Below, piece by piece: positions 19,393 through 31,711 of a DNA stretch of 64,000 nt. Both the position numbers and the translations under genes were made by a program. Position 1 is the first letter of the stretch. Every line of letters begins with the position of its first letter. Origin of the DNA: Nymphaea colorata (taxonomy: Eukaryota; Streptophyta; Magnoliopsida; Nymphaeales; Nymphaeaceae); the NCBI RefSeq assembly GCF_008831285.2, contig NC_045148.1, positions 6,515,001-6,579,000 on the forward strand. The letters are read 5' to 3'. The notes below the pieces were generated by a model, which was not told where the DNA came from, searched no databases, and saw only the letters and a program-made list of their open reading frames with translations.

Positions 19393-22300
19393 TTACATGT
19401 CTCTCAACTTCAAGTACATTGTTCGTGCACGAAGATTCAGAAATATGCCCCTGATAATGAAAGAAGCAGCAAACTTATATGACTGATCTCGTGAATACTG
19501 AATAGTCTAAATAGCAAATAATTTATGAAAAGTCAAGAATATGTACCAGCCGCACGCAACAAAACTATGGAACATAACACGGAATTGCAAAGGCATATAT
19601 CTGTGATTTATCCAACCAACTAGGGGCCAAAACTGAAGATTTTTGTTAGTCTCTAGAAAAGGGAAAAAAGCATCAAAGAAAGAAGCACTGTGTAATAAGG
19701 CCATATATATACCATCCAAGCAGTCAACTGAACTGACGGATAATCTTTCTTAATTCTGGTTTTAACCTGAAACCATGGCCTTCCTGTGGAGCCACAAATA
19801 GTCTTAACTAAGTAAAACAAAAATAAAGATCAAATATAAAAACATGATGCTTACAGACAGAAAATTCCATTGTGAAATCAGTAAGTAAATTTCAGCTAAT
19901 CAAATTACTGTCAAGAGTTAGACAAAGAACAATTAGTTAACAAGAACATTATAGCAAAAATACTGCTAGTCACGCAGCAGAATTCCTGGAAGTTATGACT
20001 ATGTAGAATCCTAAATGGTAGGCCACAGAAGCATGCTCTTCAATGAGAGTGCCCAAAAATCTGCACTTTTTTCTTCATTCCTCAACCATCCTGATGAATT
20101 GCAGGCTTTAGCACCTTAAACTCACTCAGATAAAGTGCTCAAATTGGTGCATCTTAATCCAAGTATTTAATTATCAAAGTAAAAGAGACTTTCAAGAGAA
20201 TGTTTCGATGATTTCAATCAGAAAAAGCAAAGTCCTTGAAAGAAATCAAAGGGCACAAAGTAAGTCTGACATCATCCAGACAAGCAAAATTGTCAAGCAA
20301 GCTACTCGGAATTTCTCACTTATGGCATGCCCGATTGCCAGGAAAAGAAAGTTGATAAAACTCAGTCCCACACATTTCATTGCACAACTGAGTCATGAGA
20401 TGTTCTATACCATGTTCCAATAATGAAGATTACAAATGGGCAAACCATCCAGGCACCCTTCTCCAGCATCTGGACATGCCTTTATATCTCAAAACAATGT
20501 TAAGACATCTATCAGTTTCAAATTTAAGCAGACCCTAAAGTACTCCGTACATGCCAAAGAATTCTTTTATGCACAAAAGGAATGTGAAATAAGAAAAGGA
20601 AACCTTCTCAGTAACAAGATAATTTCAATCTAGAAAGTTGCTGGACATTCTAGGATTTACGAATTAGAAGACCTAGACCTAGATTTCCATGGAACTTTCA
20701 GACCAGAAAATTATATAGATCTTAGAACAATGTATAATAATTTTCAATGCCAACAGTGCCAAAGTCTTCTAACATGCTAAGTTGTTAACCAACATGATGT
20801 GGCATGTATAAAGGATCTACTTGGCATCTAGGGATGACATTACTGACACTATATTTTTACTGAAAAAAAGGATATCTATGATCTTAAGCAGGCCTATGGA
20901 TTGGCTCTGAAATATTAATGATCAATGCTCATCATATTAGAAATTTTTGAAAAAAAAAAGCAGATACTATGAAAAACAAAAATACTTTAAAATATTGCCT
21001 AAACCAAATATATTGCTAAAGAATTTATCATAATCTTTGTATCCAAATACCTCCCATTTATGTTCTATAAAATTCAAGAAAGGACAACACAAGGATGTGC
21101 TTTGAAAGTAATCAGTTTAAGAACATTGATAGAAATAATCACTTTGCATCAGCCTAGCATAAGGCAGACATTAGCGATATAGACATGACCCGCTGTATGC
21201 CTAGACAGGCTTCTATCACCTTAACTTTTATAAGGACTAGACCATGACAAATTTCAGAAGAACCAGTCTCTGAGGCAACAAAACACTTCATTTTAACTAG
21301 ACTATGTTTGACTTACTGCAAGTCAAGGATTGTTTTTGTGCATGTCAAAGAGAGCCATAACAAGGCTGAAATGCATTAAATGCAACATACTAAAACAGCA
21401 TTATATAAGATAACATACCAAACAAAAGCTACTAGGATTCCTTTGTATGATAATTAAGCAAGAGACTTCTAATAAAATGTTAGTCACAGGATGGAATGCA
21501 TGATTTATTTAGCTTGGACTGCTTTGCATTCTTTCTGATCTTGTTTGTACAAAGCAACACTTAACACTAACCAAACCTCAACATCAACCATATCAAGAAT
21601 CCCAAAGGCTCTTTACATTAGTTATGTAATCAAAGGAGGGACTTCTAACAGAATGCCAGTTTTTGGATGGATGCACTTTTAGGCCTTTTGATTATCACAA
21701 ATCATGTCTGACCCAAGTAAATCACAGACAGATGTGGTCCTGGTCTACACCTCCATGGTAAACCTGAAGAGGCTACAAACAACAGCACCTAATTCCTAAA
21801 GTATGTCTATGCATACTTCTGCTATGAAATAACTAAAATAAGCCACTGGTCTCTTCAGAGACATCCGATAAAATTATAACTAAAATAAGTGACTGAACAA
21901 TTCTGATTCTAAGAAAAGTTCCAGAAAGTGAAAAACTCTGGATACAAAATTTTTAGTTTAGTTGCCTATTGATTTCTTGACTGATATAAGAACTCCCGGT
22001 AATTACACTAACATCAGTATCAGAATCATGTAAGGCTTATCATGGTGGACATATCAACCTTGCTTTCCAGGATTCATATACTCCATGCATCAGGATGCCA
22101 GTTTACATCATACCTCATTTTGTTCCATGAAAAATCCTCATATCAATAGTCCCATGCACTAATTGATGGTGTCTCTATGCTGAAGTGGAGACAAAGCCAG
22201 CTTGAGTAGTGGCTACAGACCAGGGTGACACCCAGATTGAAACCTTGCATTACATGATTATTATCAGGCTTGGGCCAAGCTCAGGTACCATAACCCATGA

Positions 22301-25056
22301 CGAATCTGACGAGGATGGACCAACTACGGTCTTAACTCTTAATACTAGTTTAACCAGTTGAGTATGACTACTATAGGTCCTCCGTCCTCCATGCAGTTGA
22401 AGAAAGTCTACTTCATATCAGGTGACATACCAGATGTTAACACCCAATGCAATTACAGTCTTTGATGCAGGACCAAACAAAAAAAATCATACTGAATCTA
22501 TCTCTTCACCTTTCATTCGTACCTTGTAGCCAAAGAAACAGAGATTTTTATGCACATGGTTTCACATGGATTAACCGTCTTCCTGGTTCAAATTGCATGT
22601 TCATGTGAACCGAAACTCAGATTTTTTATACTTACTGAATTACTTCTTTCTTATGTTTTGTATTAGAACCTTTGGAGCCTGCTATATCTTACATTTAAGT
22701 TATGTCTGACAGCAAACAATACTTCAAAAACAACTAGAAGGCAGGTAGACACAACCACTTCCTATTAAGATTTTAGATGGTCAGTAATTATTTATTGGAT
22801 GGTACAATGGTATTCATAATTCAGGCCATAAACTGCTACTACAAAAAGAACATCAACCATAAAAAGTTTAGCGGACAACCCCATGGCTTCCTCAGATCTT
22901 CACCTACCCCCTTGACCTTGTATTTACCAATTTTATGAAAAAAAGAAAGAATTTCAAGGCAGATTACGTAATTATACAGTGAGCATGTACTGTTTACATT
23001 AATTATCAGCAAACATCTTTTCTAGAACTATGACATGAAAAGCAAGAGGAAAAAATATTTTTTTGTATAACCATATATCTAATAGATTTTCCACATGCAG
23101 GTTAAAATTAAGGTCATTACCTTCCACAACCACACCATAGTATATCATAAACAGCACATTGTTCCATGGTGAAGAAGTTAGCTGTTCGATCAGAACCTGG
23201 CAGCATAATTAAGGCAAAAATATGTCATGGACATGTTGCATCCACTAGCATCTAAGAATTTCACAAAAAAACAGCACAAATGTTAAAATTTAGTTGCAAA
23301 CGTTCAAGTAAAAATTTTAGAATTGAAACTCATTAATTTGAAGAGGAAAAGGAAAAATACTGACAAATGATACAAGCACAATAGACGGCAAAGTAAAGCC
23401 TAATAAGCATCATTAAGATTCTATCCATGTACTCATCAAATAGATATGCAGACTAACAATGAACAACAACCCATGGAAAGTTTAACCATAATACCTTTTT
23501 GGCTGCTGTTTTATTGTCTTTTTTTCCTTGAAAAATAATATCCATTATCTTGTGGAAGAAGTGGCCAAACGGTCCTCCATATGCAAATCCATACAACTGC
23601 AGTAACAAAGTGAGGATGGAATTTTATTGAAACAATTTTATGTGCTTCAGTTCTACAAGGATGCAATTAACAGAACCAGCCAGAAATGGCATGAAATTGA
23701 GCATAAGCACATAGTATAAGCATGAATAAAAATAAGAATCAAGGCCTAAAATGAATTCAATGCAGAAATTGTCTAATCACGTGCTCCATGTGAAGTTTGG
23801 AAGATGAAATCATAAAAGCATGCACCTATAGGGCACAGCTACAAACCTGCACATACACGCCCCATCAACTAGATGTATCATTTACCAGAAAAAAAAGACG
23901 CACAAGAACGCACATGAACAACTACTGGCAGGACAAAAGATGTTTATAGTGCAATTGTATTTTAGTATTTTCAGTAACATCCAACGTCAATTGCCCACTA
24001 ACAGAGAGCACACCAGACATCAGCTTAAGGCCAGTGGAAAAGTGAATAGTTCCAGCCAAAGGGGTTGACGAAACACCATCCAAAATAATACATGAACTCG
24101 TTAGCCCCAAAATTGTAAATCCGAAATGCATCCTACAGATATTTGCCAGACAAAGCTAGGCTGGATTAGGCAAGTGACATCCCCGAGATGGAACTATCAC
24201 ATCTGATTTCTGGCAACTAAGATCTCGTACCATCCTCCAACTATTTTTAAGAGGAATGTACTTGTATATATTCCATTCTCATATCCAACACACTGAAAGT
24301 CGTAACTATTGCAAATGGTAAGGATGAACCCGAAGTTCTGGAGGCTATGACAGAGCACGGAAAGCATGTTTGCTTGAATTGGCTCATGAAAGAAAAAAAG
24401 ATGTACCTCTCATCAACTTAAACAACTCAGTGACATCAGTGCATAGTACCAAATGTAATTCAACAGGTAACAAAGACAATATTTGCCTCAAAGGGCGCCA
24501 ATAAACATAGCGAGCATCTGGGGTTTTACATACTACCAAAAGCCATAGAGGCTTGAGTGACAATTTTCGGACATGGCTAGGCTTAAAAAACCAATGTCGC
24601 GAAATTGGTACATAAATGGCCATATCACAGGTAAACCATTTGCCATAACAGAAGAATGCTTAGGGAGTTACAAAAAGAAATCAATGACAACCCCCAACAA
24701 TAAACTTCATTTAGGTGAGAAGACATTAGACATACATAGCCCAACAACAACGAAAGATGATCAGTACTCAGTTTTAAGGGAGAGGAAAGACAGACCACTT
24801 TGAGAAGCAACCGTTTGAATTGAAGCCTCTGGATGCCGGAGAGCTTCTGCGAGATAGAATCGCTACATCCTGCCAGAACGCCGACTGTCAAAGCCTGTGC
24901 ATCAACACCAATCACCAACAAAATTTCGACTGAAACTTAAGTTTGCCTTTCCAAAATCAGAGAGAGAGAGAGAGCCTTGGTAAGCAGGGGATTAGTTTGT
25001 AGCTGGTAGTGGTAATATTGCCATCCTTTCTTAGCTATGCCTCCCGCTGTCGCCAT
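19393..25056 (-). CDS. Mpv17/PMP22-family peroxisomal membrane protein
   Basis: Small four-helix membrane protein of the Mpv17/PMP22 family. Members sit in peroxisomal or inner mitochondrial membranes and are linked to metabolite or ion permeability; the exact substrate is unknown. Exons: 25056-24976, 24894-24799, 23596-23495, 23196-23121, 19783-19713, 19632-19547, 19450-19393, joining in frame to 189 residues. Landmarks in order: WQYYHYQLQTNPLLTK; ALTVGVLAGCSDSISQKLSG; YGFAYGGPFGHFFH; LIEQLTSSPWNNVLFMIYYG; RPWFQVKTRIKKDYPSVQLT; FWPLVGWINHRYMPLQFRV; FHSFVACGW; FLNLRARTM. Length and motif order match plant homologues of about 185 residues. Introns 2-6 are GT-AG. Intron 1 needs a GC donor (AAG|GCTCTC), next to a CT repeat. 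Intron 4 is 3.3 kb. Start chosen as the only ATG giving the expected N-terminus. Confidence 0.93.
19784..23120 (-). other. long intron 4 of the Mpv17-family gene
   Basis: 3.3-kb AT-rich intron with GT and AG ends in the gene's orientation. Short open frames (20208-20423, 20436-20633) look incidental. No transposon protein fragment or repeat boundary recognised. Confidence 0.7.
24895..24975 (-). other. probable GC-AG intron 1 with adjacent CT/GA microsatellite
   Basis: Exon 1 ends ACCAAG and exon 2 begins after GCACAG. No GT is available at the needed place, since the transcript reads AAG then GCTCTCTCTC. Joining at AAG|GC gives NPLLTK followed by ALTVGV, the family consensus. Without splicing, the frame hits TGA after six codons. 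The microsatellite (24960-24974) begins immediately inside the intron. Confidence 0.65.
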
Positions 25057-26680
25057 GAATGTTCTTTGAGGTTCAGCACGTTCTCAATGACGCCTCATGT
25101 TCGGCTACAGAGCGACAACGTCAGCTGTTGGAATTCAAATTGGATATTCCAACACATTCTTTCCCTTCCAACCAAATTGGAATCCGTTGGACTTACTCGA
25201 GTTACCGGACTAGTCTATCTCTCTCTGAGGTCAAATCCACATCCACTACCAAGTCTTGAACTAGCTGGACAAGGTCATGGTGGCTCCAGCGAGGAACTAC
25301 CTCGCCCGGCCACGCTCTGCTGGTCAGGGGCTGAAACATGACCTGATTTTCCAACCATGGGTAGGGCCAGCGGTGCTGTTACCATAGCTTACCGGTGAGT
25401 TCTGACATTGTAATTAACCGGTTTTTGTACTGTTTCTCTGTTTCATCTCAGAACTTGGCATCCTTCAACGGACACTCGAGGCCACCTTTTCTGTTCGGCT
25501 ATAGGACTATAAGCGCAAAACAGCATTGTTTCAAGAATTAGATTTAGTCCGAACAGTTTCTCAAAAAAAAAAAAAAATCGAAAGAAATTGTTTAAAGCGC
25601 CAACCAAAAGCCGTTTGATCTAAGCATAACATATCTCTTTGGTTTTTTAGGATTTACTCATGGAAAAAGCCAGCCTTGCGCCTGCAAGCTAAGGTACTTA
25701 GTCGCTTGTCCAGGAATACAAAACCTCAAAGACCAGAGGCGAGGGAATGGGGGTTTTATAGTTATATTTTTAAAATTTTTTATTTGGTCTATGTAAAAAT
25801 TTTGAAAAATGTTATTAGGTTCCTGTATAAATTTTGAAAATACCAATTTGAAAATATCATTAGTCTCTTACTAAAAAAATTTCTAACTCCGCCCCTTCAA
25901 ATCTACCATCTAATATTTTGAAAATTAACGTTCCGCCAAATTTTGAAAATACTATTCCGCTTCCCAGTGAAAAATAAAATTCTTACAATCTTAAATTTAG
26001 TAGTCGATCTAATGCTTGACAACCACCTACATGCAGGTTAAATGGAAGATGGAAGAGACTTGTGCGGATGGCTCTACGGAATCAACCTCAATAGAGGCAG
26101 TGCTTGAATCTAGTTCATCTGGTCCAGTGGAAGTTGCACTCAACTAGCTCCCGAAATTTTCTAAGTGATGGATAATTTTCTAGAGAGGTGGATGACGCGT
26201 CATCAAAAGTTGCAAAAAGCATGAATTTTAGTTCATCACCATGACTGTGAGCTATGTTCTTCTTTCTTATGGAATTGAAACGGAAAAATATTTTAATCCA
26301 TGCCTTCACTCGTCAATAATTTATGAGTTTCCAGTACATTTTCTTATGAAAGCCTATGTTTTTAATACTCATAAAACAATAATTCATTGTGAACTTCAAT
26401 TAAAAGAAAAAAAAATTGATATGTGTGCAAGAACCAAAATGAACAATAGCTAATTAGAGCAAAAACAATTTATTGTTAAGTAAATTGAACAGTGTAAAGC
26501 ATATTAAATAGAATTCATGGTTCCACGTTAGTTCGATCGAACAAAGTGCGCAGGAATGAACTGGATCATCAAGATTCATTCAATCAAATGTCCTTGGGGA
26601 AAATTAAAAATGAAAATTAACTAATTACAAAATCCAACAAGGAATGAGATTTCCAGGTGGATCGATTTCTCATTTCACAC
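25057..26680. other. intergenic region between divergent Mpv17 and LEA genes
   Basis: No gene recognised. It should contain the Mpv17-family promoter (read leftward from about 25100) and most of the LEA promoter. An A-run lies at 25563-25576; 25740-26000 is AT-rich with repeated ATTTTGAAAAT phrases. Confidence 0.6.
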
Positions 26681-26686
26681 TACAGG

Positions 26687-26802
26687 CACGTGTTCTGTCT
26701 TGCTCCCAAGAGCCGACACATGCACAGCTCGCGTGTCCTTCAGTCACAGACGCCCCCTGATGTTAAGCCGTCCACCTCCCGTCCGCCGGACCTTTATAAT
26801 AC
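26687..26802 (+). promoter_or_regulatory. LEA promoter elements: G-box/ABRE, DRE and TATA
   Basis: GGCACGTGTT (CACGTG at 26687-26692) is a G-box/ABRE-type site bound by bZIP factors in ABA responses. GCCGAC at 26712-26717 is the DRE/CRT core used in drought and cold responses. CTTTATAATACC (about 26791-26802) is a TATA-like box some 50 bp before the ATG. ABRE plus DRE ahead of a LEA gene fits stress or seed-maturation expression; activity is inferred. Confidence 0.6.
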
Positions 26803-26848
26803 CACCCTGTCTTTAGGCCACCTGAACCAAAATACACAGCGAGCGATC

Positions 26849-27851
26849 ATGGCGTTGATCAGATCCGTGGCCGGCGTCAACTTGAGGTACTGCGTTCCTC
26901 AACGTCTCGGTGCCTTCTCTTCCTCTCTTCTCAGCCGGAAATCTAGCAGGCTGACCTTCCGGGCCGCGTCCAACTCGCACCTTGAGGTACCGTGGCCGTA
27001 TACTTTAGCTGCCCGCCGTAGATTCTAACTATTAAAGATTCGGTCGTCAAGTTATTATGTGCAGATATGAATTTGTAGAAGCCATTGTTGCTTGCTACTG
27101 AATATTGGGTGTTCGTTCAATTTTCCATTAATGTTTTGTTCAGGAGAAAAATGGAGGGTGCGAAGAAAGAGAGGCAAAGGAGAAAGCGAAGGAAGCCGCG
27201 GAGAGGGGCAAGGAGGCAGTGAAGGAAGGGAAAGAGAAGGCTCAGGGGAAGGGCCGAGAGACCATGGAGGAGGCGAAGATGCGGGCGGAGGAGGCGAAGG
27301 CCGAGGGATCGGAGACGGTGGAGCAGGCGAACGAGCGAACGTCGGAGGCGGCGGATGCTGCGAGAGAGAAAGGATCGGAAGTAGCGGAGAAGGCGAAGCA
27401 GAAGACGGGGGAGGCGACGGAACGGCTGTCGGAGATGGCGGACAGGACGAAGGAGGGGTTGAAGGAGGGCAAGGACAGCACGAAGGAGACGGTGCAGGAG
27501 AGCATGGACGCGGCGAAGAGGCGTGCGGACGAGGCCGGGAGGTCTGCGTCGGAGACGGCGGCTAGGGGGAGGGAGAGGGCGTCGTCTGCTGCCGAGGCTG
27601 TGAGGGACAAGGCGTGGGAGACGGCGGAAAGCGCGGAGAAGAAGACCAGGGAGGGGGCACAGAACCTCGGGGAGAAGGCGAAGCAGGGGGCTCAGAGCGC
27701 GTGGGAGGCGGCGAAGGGAGCGACAGAGAAGATCAAGGAGACCATCGTGGGGAAGGGGGAGGAGGCGAAGGAGCAAGCCGACGAGGCGGGTGAGGAAGCA
27801 AGGCGACGTGCTCAGAGGGAGAGGATTGATACAGACTACAGTGGAAACTAG
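26849..27851 (+). CDS. LEA_4 (group 3) late embryogenesis abundant protein, probably mitochondrial
   Basis: Group 3 LEA proteins are disordered, alanine/lysine/glutamate-rich and become amphipathic helices on drying, protecting membranes and enzymes. Exon 1 is 26849-26986 and exon 2 27144-27851, with a 157-bp GT-AG intron, for 281 residues. Residues 1-45 (MALIRSVAGVNLRY, then Arg/Ser/Leu-rich, ending SNSHLE) have no acidic residue until 46 and look like a mitochondrial presequence. The rest is a run of LEA_4-style 11-mers (AKEKAKEAAERGKEA, EGSETVEQA, GEATERLSE, GAQSAWEAAKGATEKI). Exon 2 is strongly GC- and G-rich against AT-rich surroundings and lacks stops on the opposite strand. The 3' UTR starts with a CTTTCT-rich run. 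Family assignment is firm; organelle is inferred. Confidence 0.93.
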
Positions 27852-29387
27852 GACCTCTCTTTCTCTTTCTCCTTCTCTTTCTCTTTCTCTTTCCCTCCCC
27901 TCGACCGTCGGCTTTTGCATGCATGAATGAGTTCATAGTTTTGATGAGCTTTTGTTGGTACTATTCTTCTCTGCCTCAGAATCGGACGACGAACGACGTA
28001 GATTTTCATCTCAACTTCCCTGTTTGAAGACAGAGAGAACCGAGTGCTTTTAAAATGTTCAGTGTTTTAGGTAGTCTCATTTCGATTGTTTTGAGCAAGC
28101 TTTTTTACTTGGAATCTGGAGTTTCTCGGCTGACAGTTACGTAGTTCTTGTTGTTCCTGAGGGTGCTGAGACCCTGCAAAACAACGCTACATGGATGTTT
28201 ATGACATTCCAGTGGCGATCTCCACCTCTAAAGAATGAATCAAATCTGATATAGTCAAATCTTCATAGTTAATTAAAAAGTTCCTCGATGCAAAAGGAAA
28301 TGCAACTCAACAAGAGCCTAAATTGAATTGTTTCCGCTGAAGGATGAACTGTTTCTTCCCTGAAGATGTTTACGGAGAACCTTATGTTTGCGAAGATCGG
28401 AAAACTCAAAACCTCTTCGTGAGCGTCGGCATATGAGGCTCTAGTTTGAGCTCGAAGCATTATCGTCTTGGTGATGTTTGCATGGGAAACTTCCTTGAAA
28501 AAAGGGTCTCTCGCTAAAAGGTCCTTGCCGTGTTAAGTTGTTAACTCCACACGGCTTTACATTCCCCTCTCTGTTTATGATCAAATCATTCTAGGGATGA
28601 ACTCGTTTTGTGATACTTATATTTTGTGAAAGTTGAAATTGAATAGTTTTTAACAAGATAGACACACCGGGATTTTACATCCAGGATTGCAACGAACCAC
28701 ATACTATCGGAAACAATTTTACGTTCAGAATGGCAGCAAACACGACACATGCTCTCTAGGGGAACCAGCCCCATAGATACGGCAGGTTAGTGAAACTGTG
28801 TGGCAGATTTAACATGGTAAGACAGATTTATGGAAAACTGTAGTAATGTATCTAAATTTGTGAAGCAATCTCATTTCAATTTTGCATAAGATCTCGATTT
28901 TCATGAATTTAACTCAATTTTTAAGTAGATTCATGAAAATATTTAATTAACGTTATTTTGAAGATTTATGGAACAGATTCATGAATTGACTTTATTTCCA
29001 AGTGACTCTTACGACTAATTATGAAGGAGAATCGGTTAATTTGTAAACTTGGATAATGTAGAATTATTTCTAATGGGTGAAAGAACAGTCTTCCGTCGCA
29101 TCCCATCAATTAGAGTGTTCGTGATCTATCCTTTACAATTTATTTGCAATTTATAAGAAGAGTGTTCAGGAAAATGAAACCTGCCAGCCCATCTATGCTA
29201 CAGACCATAATGGAGATTATTTGTTGTAAAATCCCAAACTGATTAGCTAATGTCTAAAATCTTTGGTGGTGGTTAGATCATAGTACATTGTTGGGTTTAT
29301 GCTAGTTTATCCACAAAAATATAATATATGTGAGAAATTACAAAAGTGTAATATATATGAAGAATTGGTAAGTACTGTTAGACGAAT
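27852..29387. other. intergenic, downstream of LEA
   Basis: CT-rich LEA 3' UTR to about 27900, then AT-rich sequence with no recognisable gene. Confidence 0.6.
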
Positions 29388-29416
29388 AATGTATTTTTGT
29401 TTAAAACACGTTTTGG

Positions 29417-29452
<36 letters not shown>

Positions 29453-29481
29453 CCAAAACGTGTTTTAAACAAAAATGCATT
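29388..29481. repeat. long palindrome with (AT)n centre
   Basis: Two arms of about 35 bp (left arm includes GTTTAAAACACGTTTTGGTC) are near-perfect inverted copies flanking an alternating AT run (29420-29448). One arm has GTATTTTTG where the other implies GCATTTTTG. It could extrude as a cruciform or fold as a hairpin RNA. No flanking target duplication noticed. Confidence 0.92.
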
Positions 29482-29808
29482 TTCTAATATGTTTACGAAT
29501 AATAATTTAATATAAATCATGTTTTAATTTAAATCTTTTTTCTAAAAAAAATGATCTTTCCTGCTAGCAAAATTCCAATCTTATAAGACAATATTATTTA
29601 AAATAAAAAACAACTAACTAAATATATATTTCTCATAAAGTAACTCTTAAAATCATATCTACGAGGTTAGATTAGAAAAAAATATTTTACTAATTACGTA
29701 AAATAGGTTTTTACTCTCTCTCTTTCTCTCATATATATATATATATAAAGCTGAAATCTTCAAACTCTGTGTGAGGGAGCCGAATAAATGACTAGATAAA
29801 TCCAATTA

Positions 29809-29850
<42 letters not shown>

Positions 29851-29856
29851 TGTGTG

Positions 29857-30048
29857 CAGGGGCGGAGGGAAGGGGGGCTGCTTAGGCCATGGTCCCATCC
29901 TGGCCAATGAAAAAAAAAATATATTGAAAAAAATATATTTTTTTAATTGTGTCATGTAATTTTTGAATTAGAATTCAATTTGGCCCTACCCAGATCTAGA
30001 GGTTGGCCTGTCGGCCCGTCTCTAAAGAAAATCCTGACTCTGCCCCTG
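29857..30048. mobile_element. 192-bp hAT-type MITE
   Basis: Starts CAGGGGCGGAG and ends CTCTGCCCCTG, inverted ends with one mismatch. It is flanked by a perfect 8-bp duplication TTTGTGTG (29849-29856 and 30049-30056). It has no coding capacity. The 8-bp duplication and CAGGGGC ends are typical of plant hAT non-autonomous elements. Confidence 0.9.
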
Positions 30049-30306
30049 TTTGTGTGTATGTGTGAAACACAGAAAGAGAGAGAATCGTAGGTTTCGACGC
30101 TTGAGTCAACATCCAATCTTTACAAGCAGACCAGCTTCTTTCCATGCATTAGAGGTTGGACTGTCGGCTCGTCCCTAAAGAAAATCCTGACTCCGCCCCT
30201 GCCCCTGTTTATGTGTATGTATGAAACAGAGATAGAGAGAATCGTAGGTTTCGACGCTTGAGTCAACATCCAATCTTTACAAGCAGACCAGCTTCTCTCC
30301 ATGCAC
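29998..30306. repeat. tandem duplication of about 155 bp
   Basis: 29998-30150 and 30151-30306 are close copies, sharing for example AGAATCGTAGGTTTCGACGC and CCAATCTTTACAAGCAGACC. The unit starts inside the right end of the hAT MITE, so the duplication took in that end plus flanking DNA and postdates the insertion. The copies differ at scattered sites and by a repeated GCCCCT. Confidence 0.9.
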
Positions 30307-30770
30307 ATTATTACGAGAGAACGCATTTTTCACGTCAATTCAACCGGAGGTGCTGCAGTTTCGCTGATCGTCATTTGTTTATCTCGACGTATGTTGGTCG
30401 CCGGAGGCGATTAACGCAAATAAGCCTTAAAAAAACAAAATTGTTGCCCGATTCTTGTGGCCTCCTCAAGTTCCATTTTGATCACAGTTCAAGGGTTGAA
30501 GGGTCGCAGCAACCGGCCGATTCAAAGGGGGGGCCAATTCTCGCAGAGGGGCACTCGGGCGCAGAGGCGGAGGTGCAGGGGGCGTCGGTCAGAGGTCGAA
30601 GGGGCGGAGAGGGTAAGGGAGGAGAGAGTAAGAGCGTCGAGTTCGGGTGGTAGAGTCGGGCGGAGAGGGTAAGAAAGGAGAGACAGTGGGGTTCGCAAAA
30701 GAGCGTGGTCTGTCCAATTGCGCAAGATCGGACGGCCGACGCCAAATGACCCCCGTGGGGTTAAATCGAC

Positions 30771-30827
<57 letters not shown>

Positions 30828-31177
30828 AAGAGAGAGAGAGCATATTTATTGTGATCAGAATGGTGGTTACACACAGAGAGAGAAAAGAATGGTGGTTACA
30901 CACAAAAGAGAAAATGTGCGTGTGCATATCTATTGTGATCAGAATGGTGGCTGGTCACACTTGACCCATGACAAGACCCTTTTATTTCATTTCTGTCGAG
31001 ATCCACAGAATAAAAACAAGCAAAAATTTAGTATAAAAAATGGTGAGTTCCTTTGCGGAAAAGAAATGCTTAATCAGAGAAACTGAATCTTAGATAACCA
31101 GCTATGAAAATTCAGCAAGATGCTGTAACCTTCCAACGACTATCATGTACAAACTCATCCCAACTTACGCTCTACTT
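30307..31177. other. intergenic, GC-rich patch and microsatellites
   Basis: 30400-30760 is purine- and GC-rich, with overlapping open frames on both strands but no recognisable family. A (TA)n run spans about 30776-30812, followed by GA repeats to about 30840. Then comes ACACAGAGAGA-type low-complexity sequence. The LEUNIG-like 3' UTR probably ends near 31178 or a little leftward. Confidence 0.6.
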
Positions 31178-31625
31178 TTATTTCCAGAGCTTCACGCACT
31201 TGTCATGACTGGCTGTTGCAATCATTCCGGTGACCGGTGACTGTGCCAAACCAGCAATAATACCATCGTGGGCGGCCACTGTTGTCACCCGATCAGCCAC
31301 AAGGTCCCACAGTTCGATTGACTGCCATCAGGTAGAATATTAGTCACAAGTGAAGCAGCAGAACACAATAAGGGTTTAACATATATACACCACCCACTAA
31401 ATAAATCAGTTATTGTCAGATTCATTTCTCAGCTATGAAACGTGGGTGCGCCTGAAAAGGCGGTACACTCATGTTGATACCGGTCAACACGAGTCCAGGC
31501 CTGATACAGCGGCTTACTTTTTGTATTTTTCCAGTAATATTTTTTTATGAATGTAAACAATGAATTTATGCATTTACTTAACCAAAAAATTTTATTATAT
31601 GCATGGGTAGGCGTGTGTGCGCGCG

Positions 31626-31711
<86 letters not shown>

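Noticed and set aside
27117-27920. 267-codon open frame antisense to the LEA gene
   Set aside because: Shadow of the GC-rich, repetitive LEA exon. The translation is a Leu/Arg/Pro low-complexity string with no domain, while the + strand gives a recognisable LEA protein with a proper intron.
30589-31086. Long open frames with runs of IYIYIY
   Set aside because: Translations of the (TA)n microsatellite on both strands. The same applies at 31429-31940 and 53871-54122.
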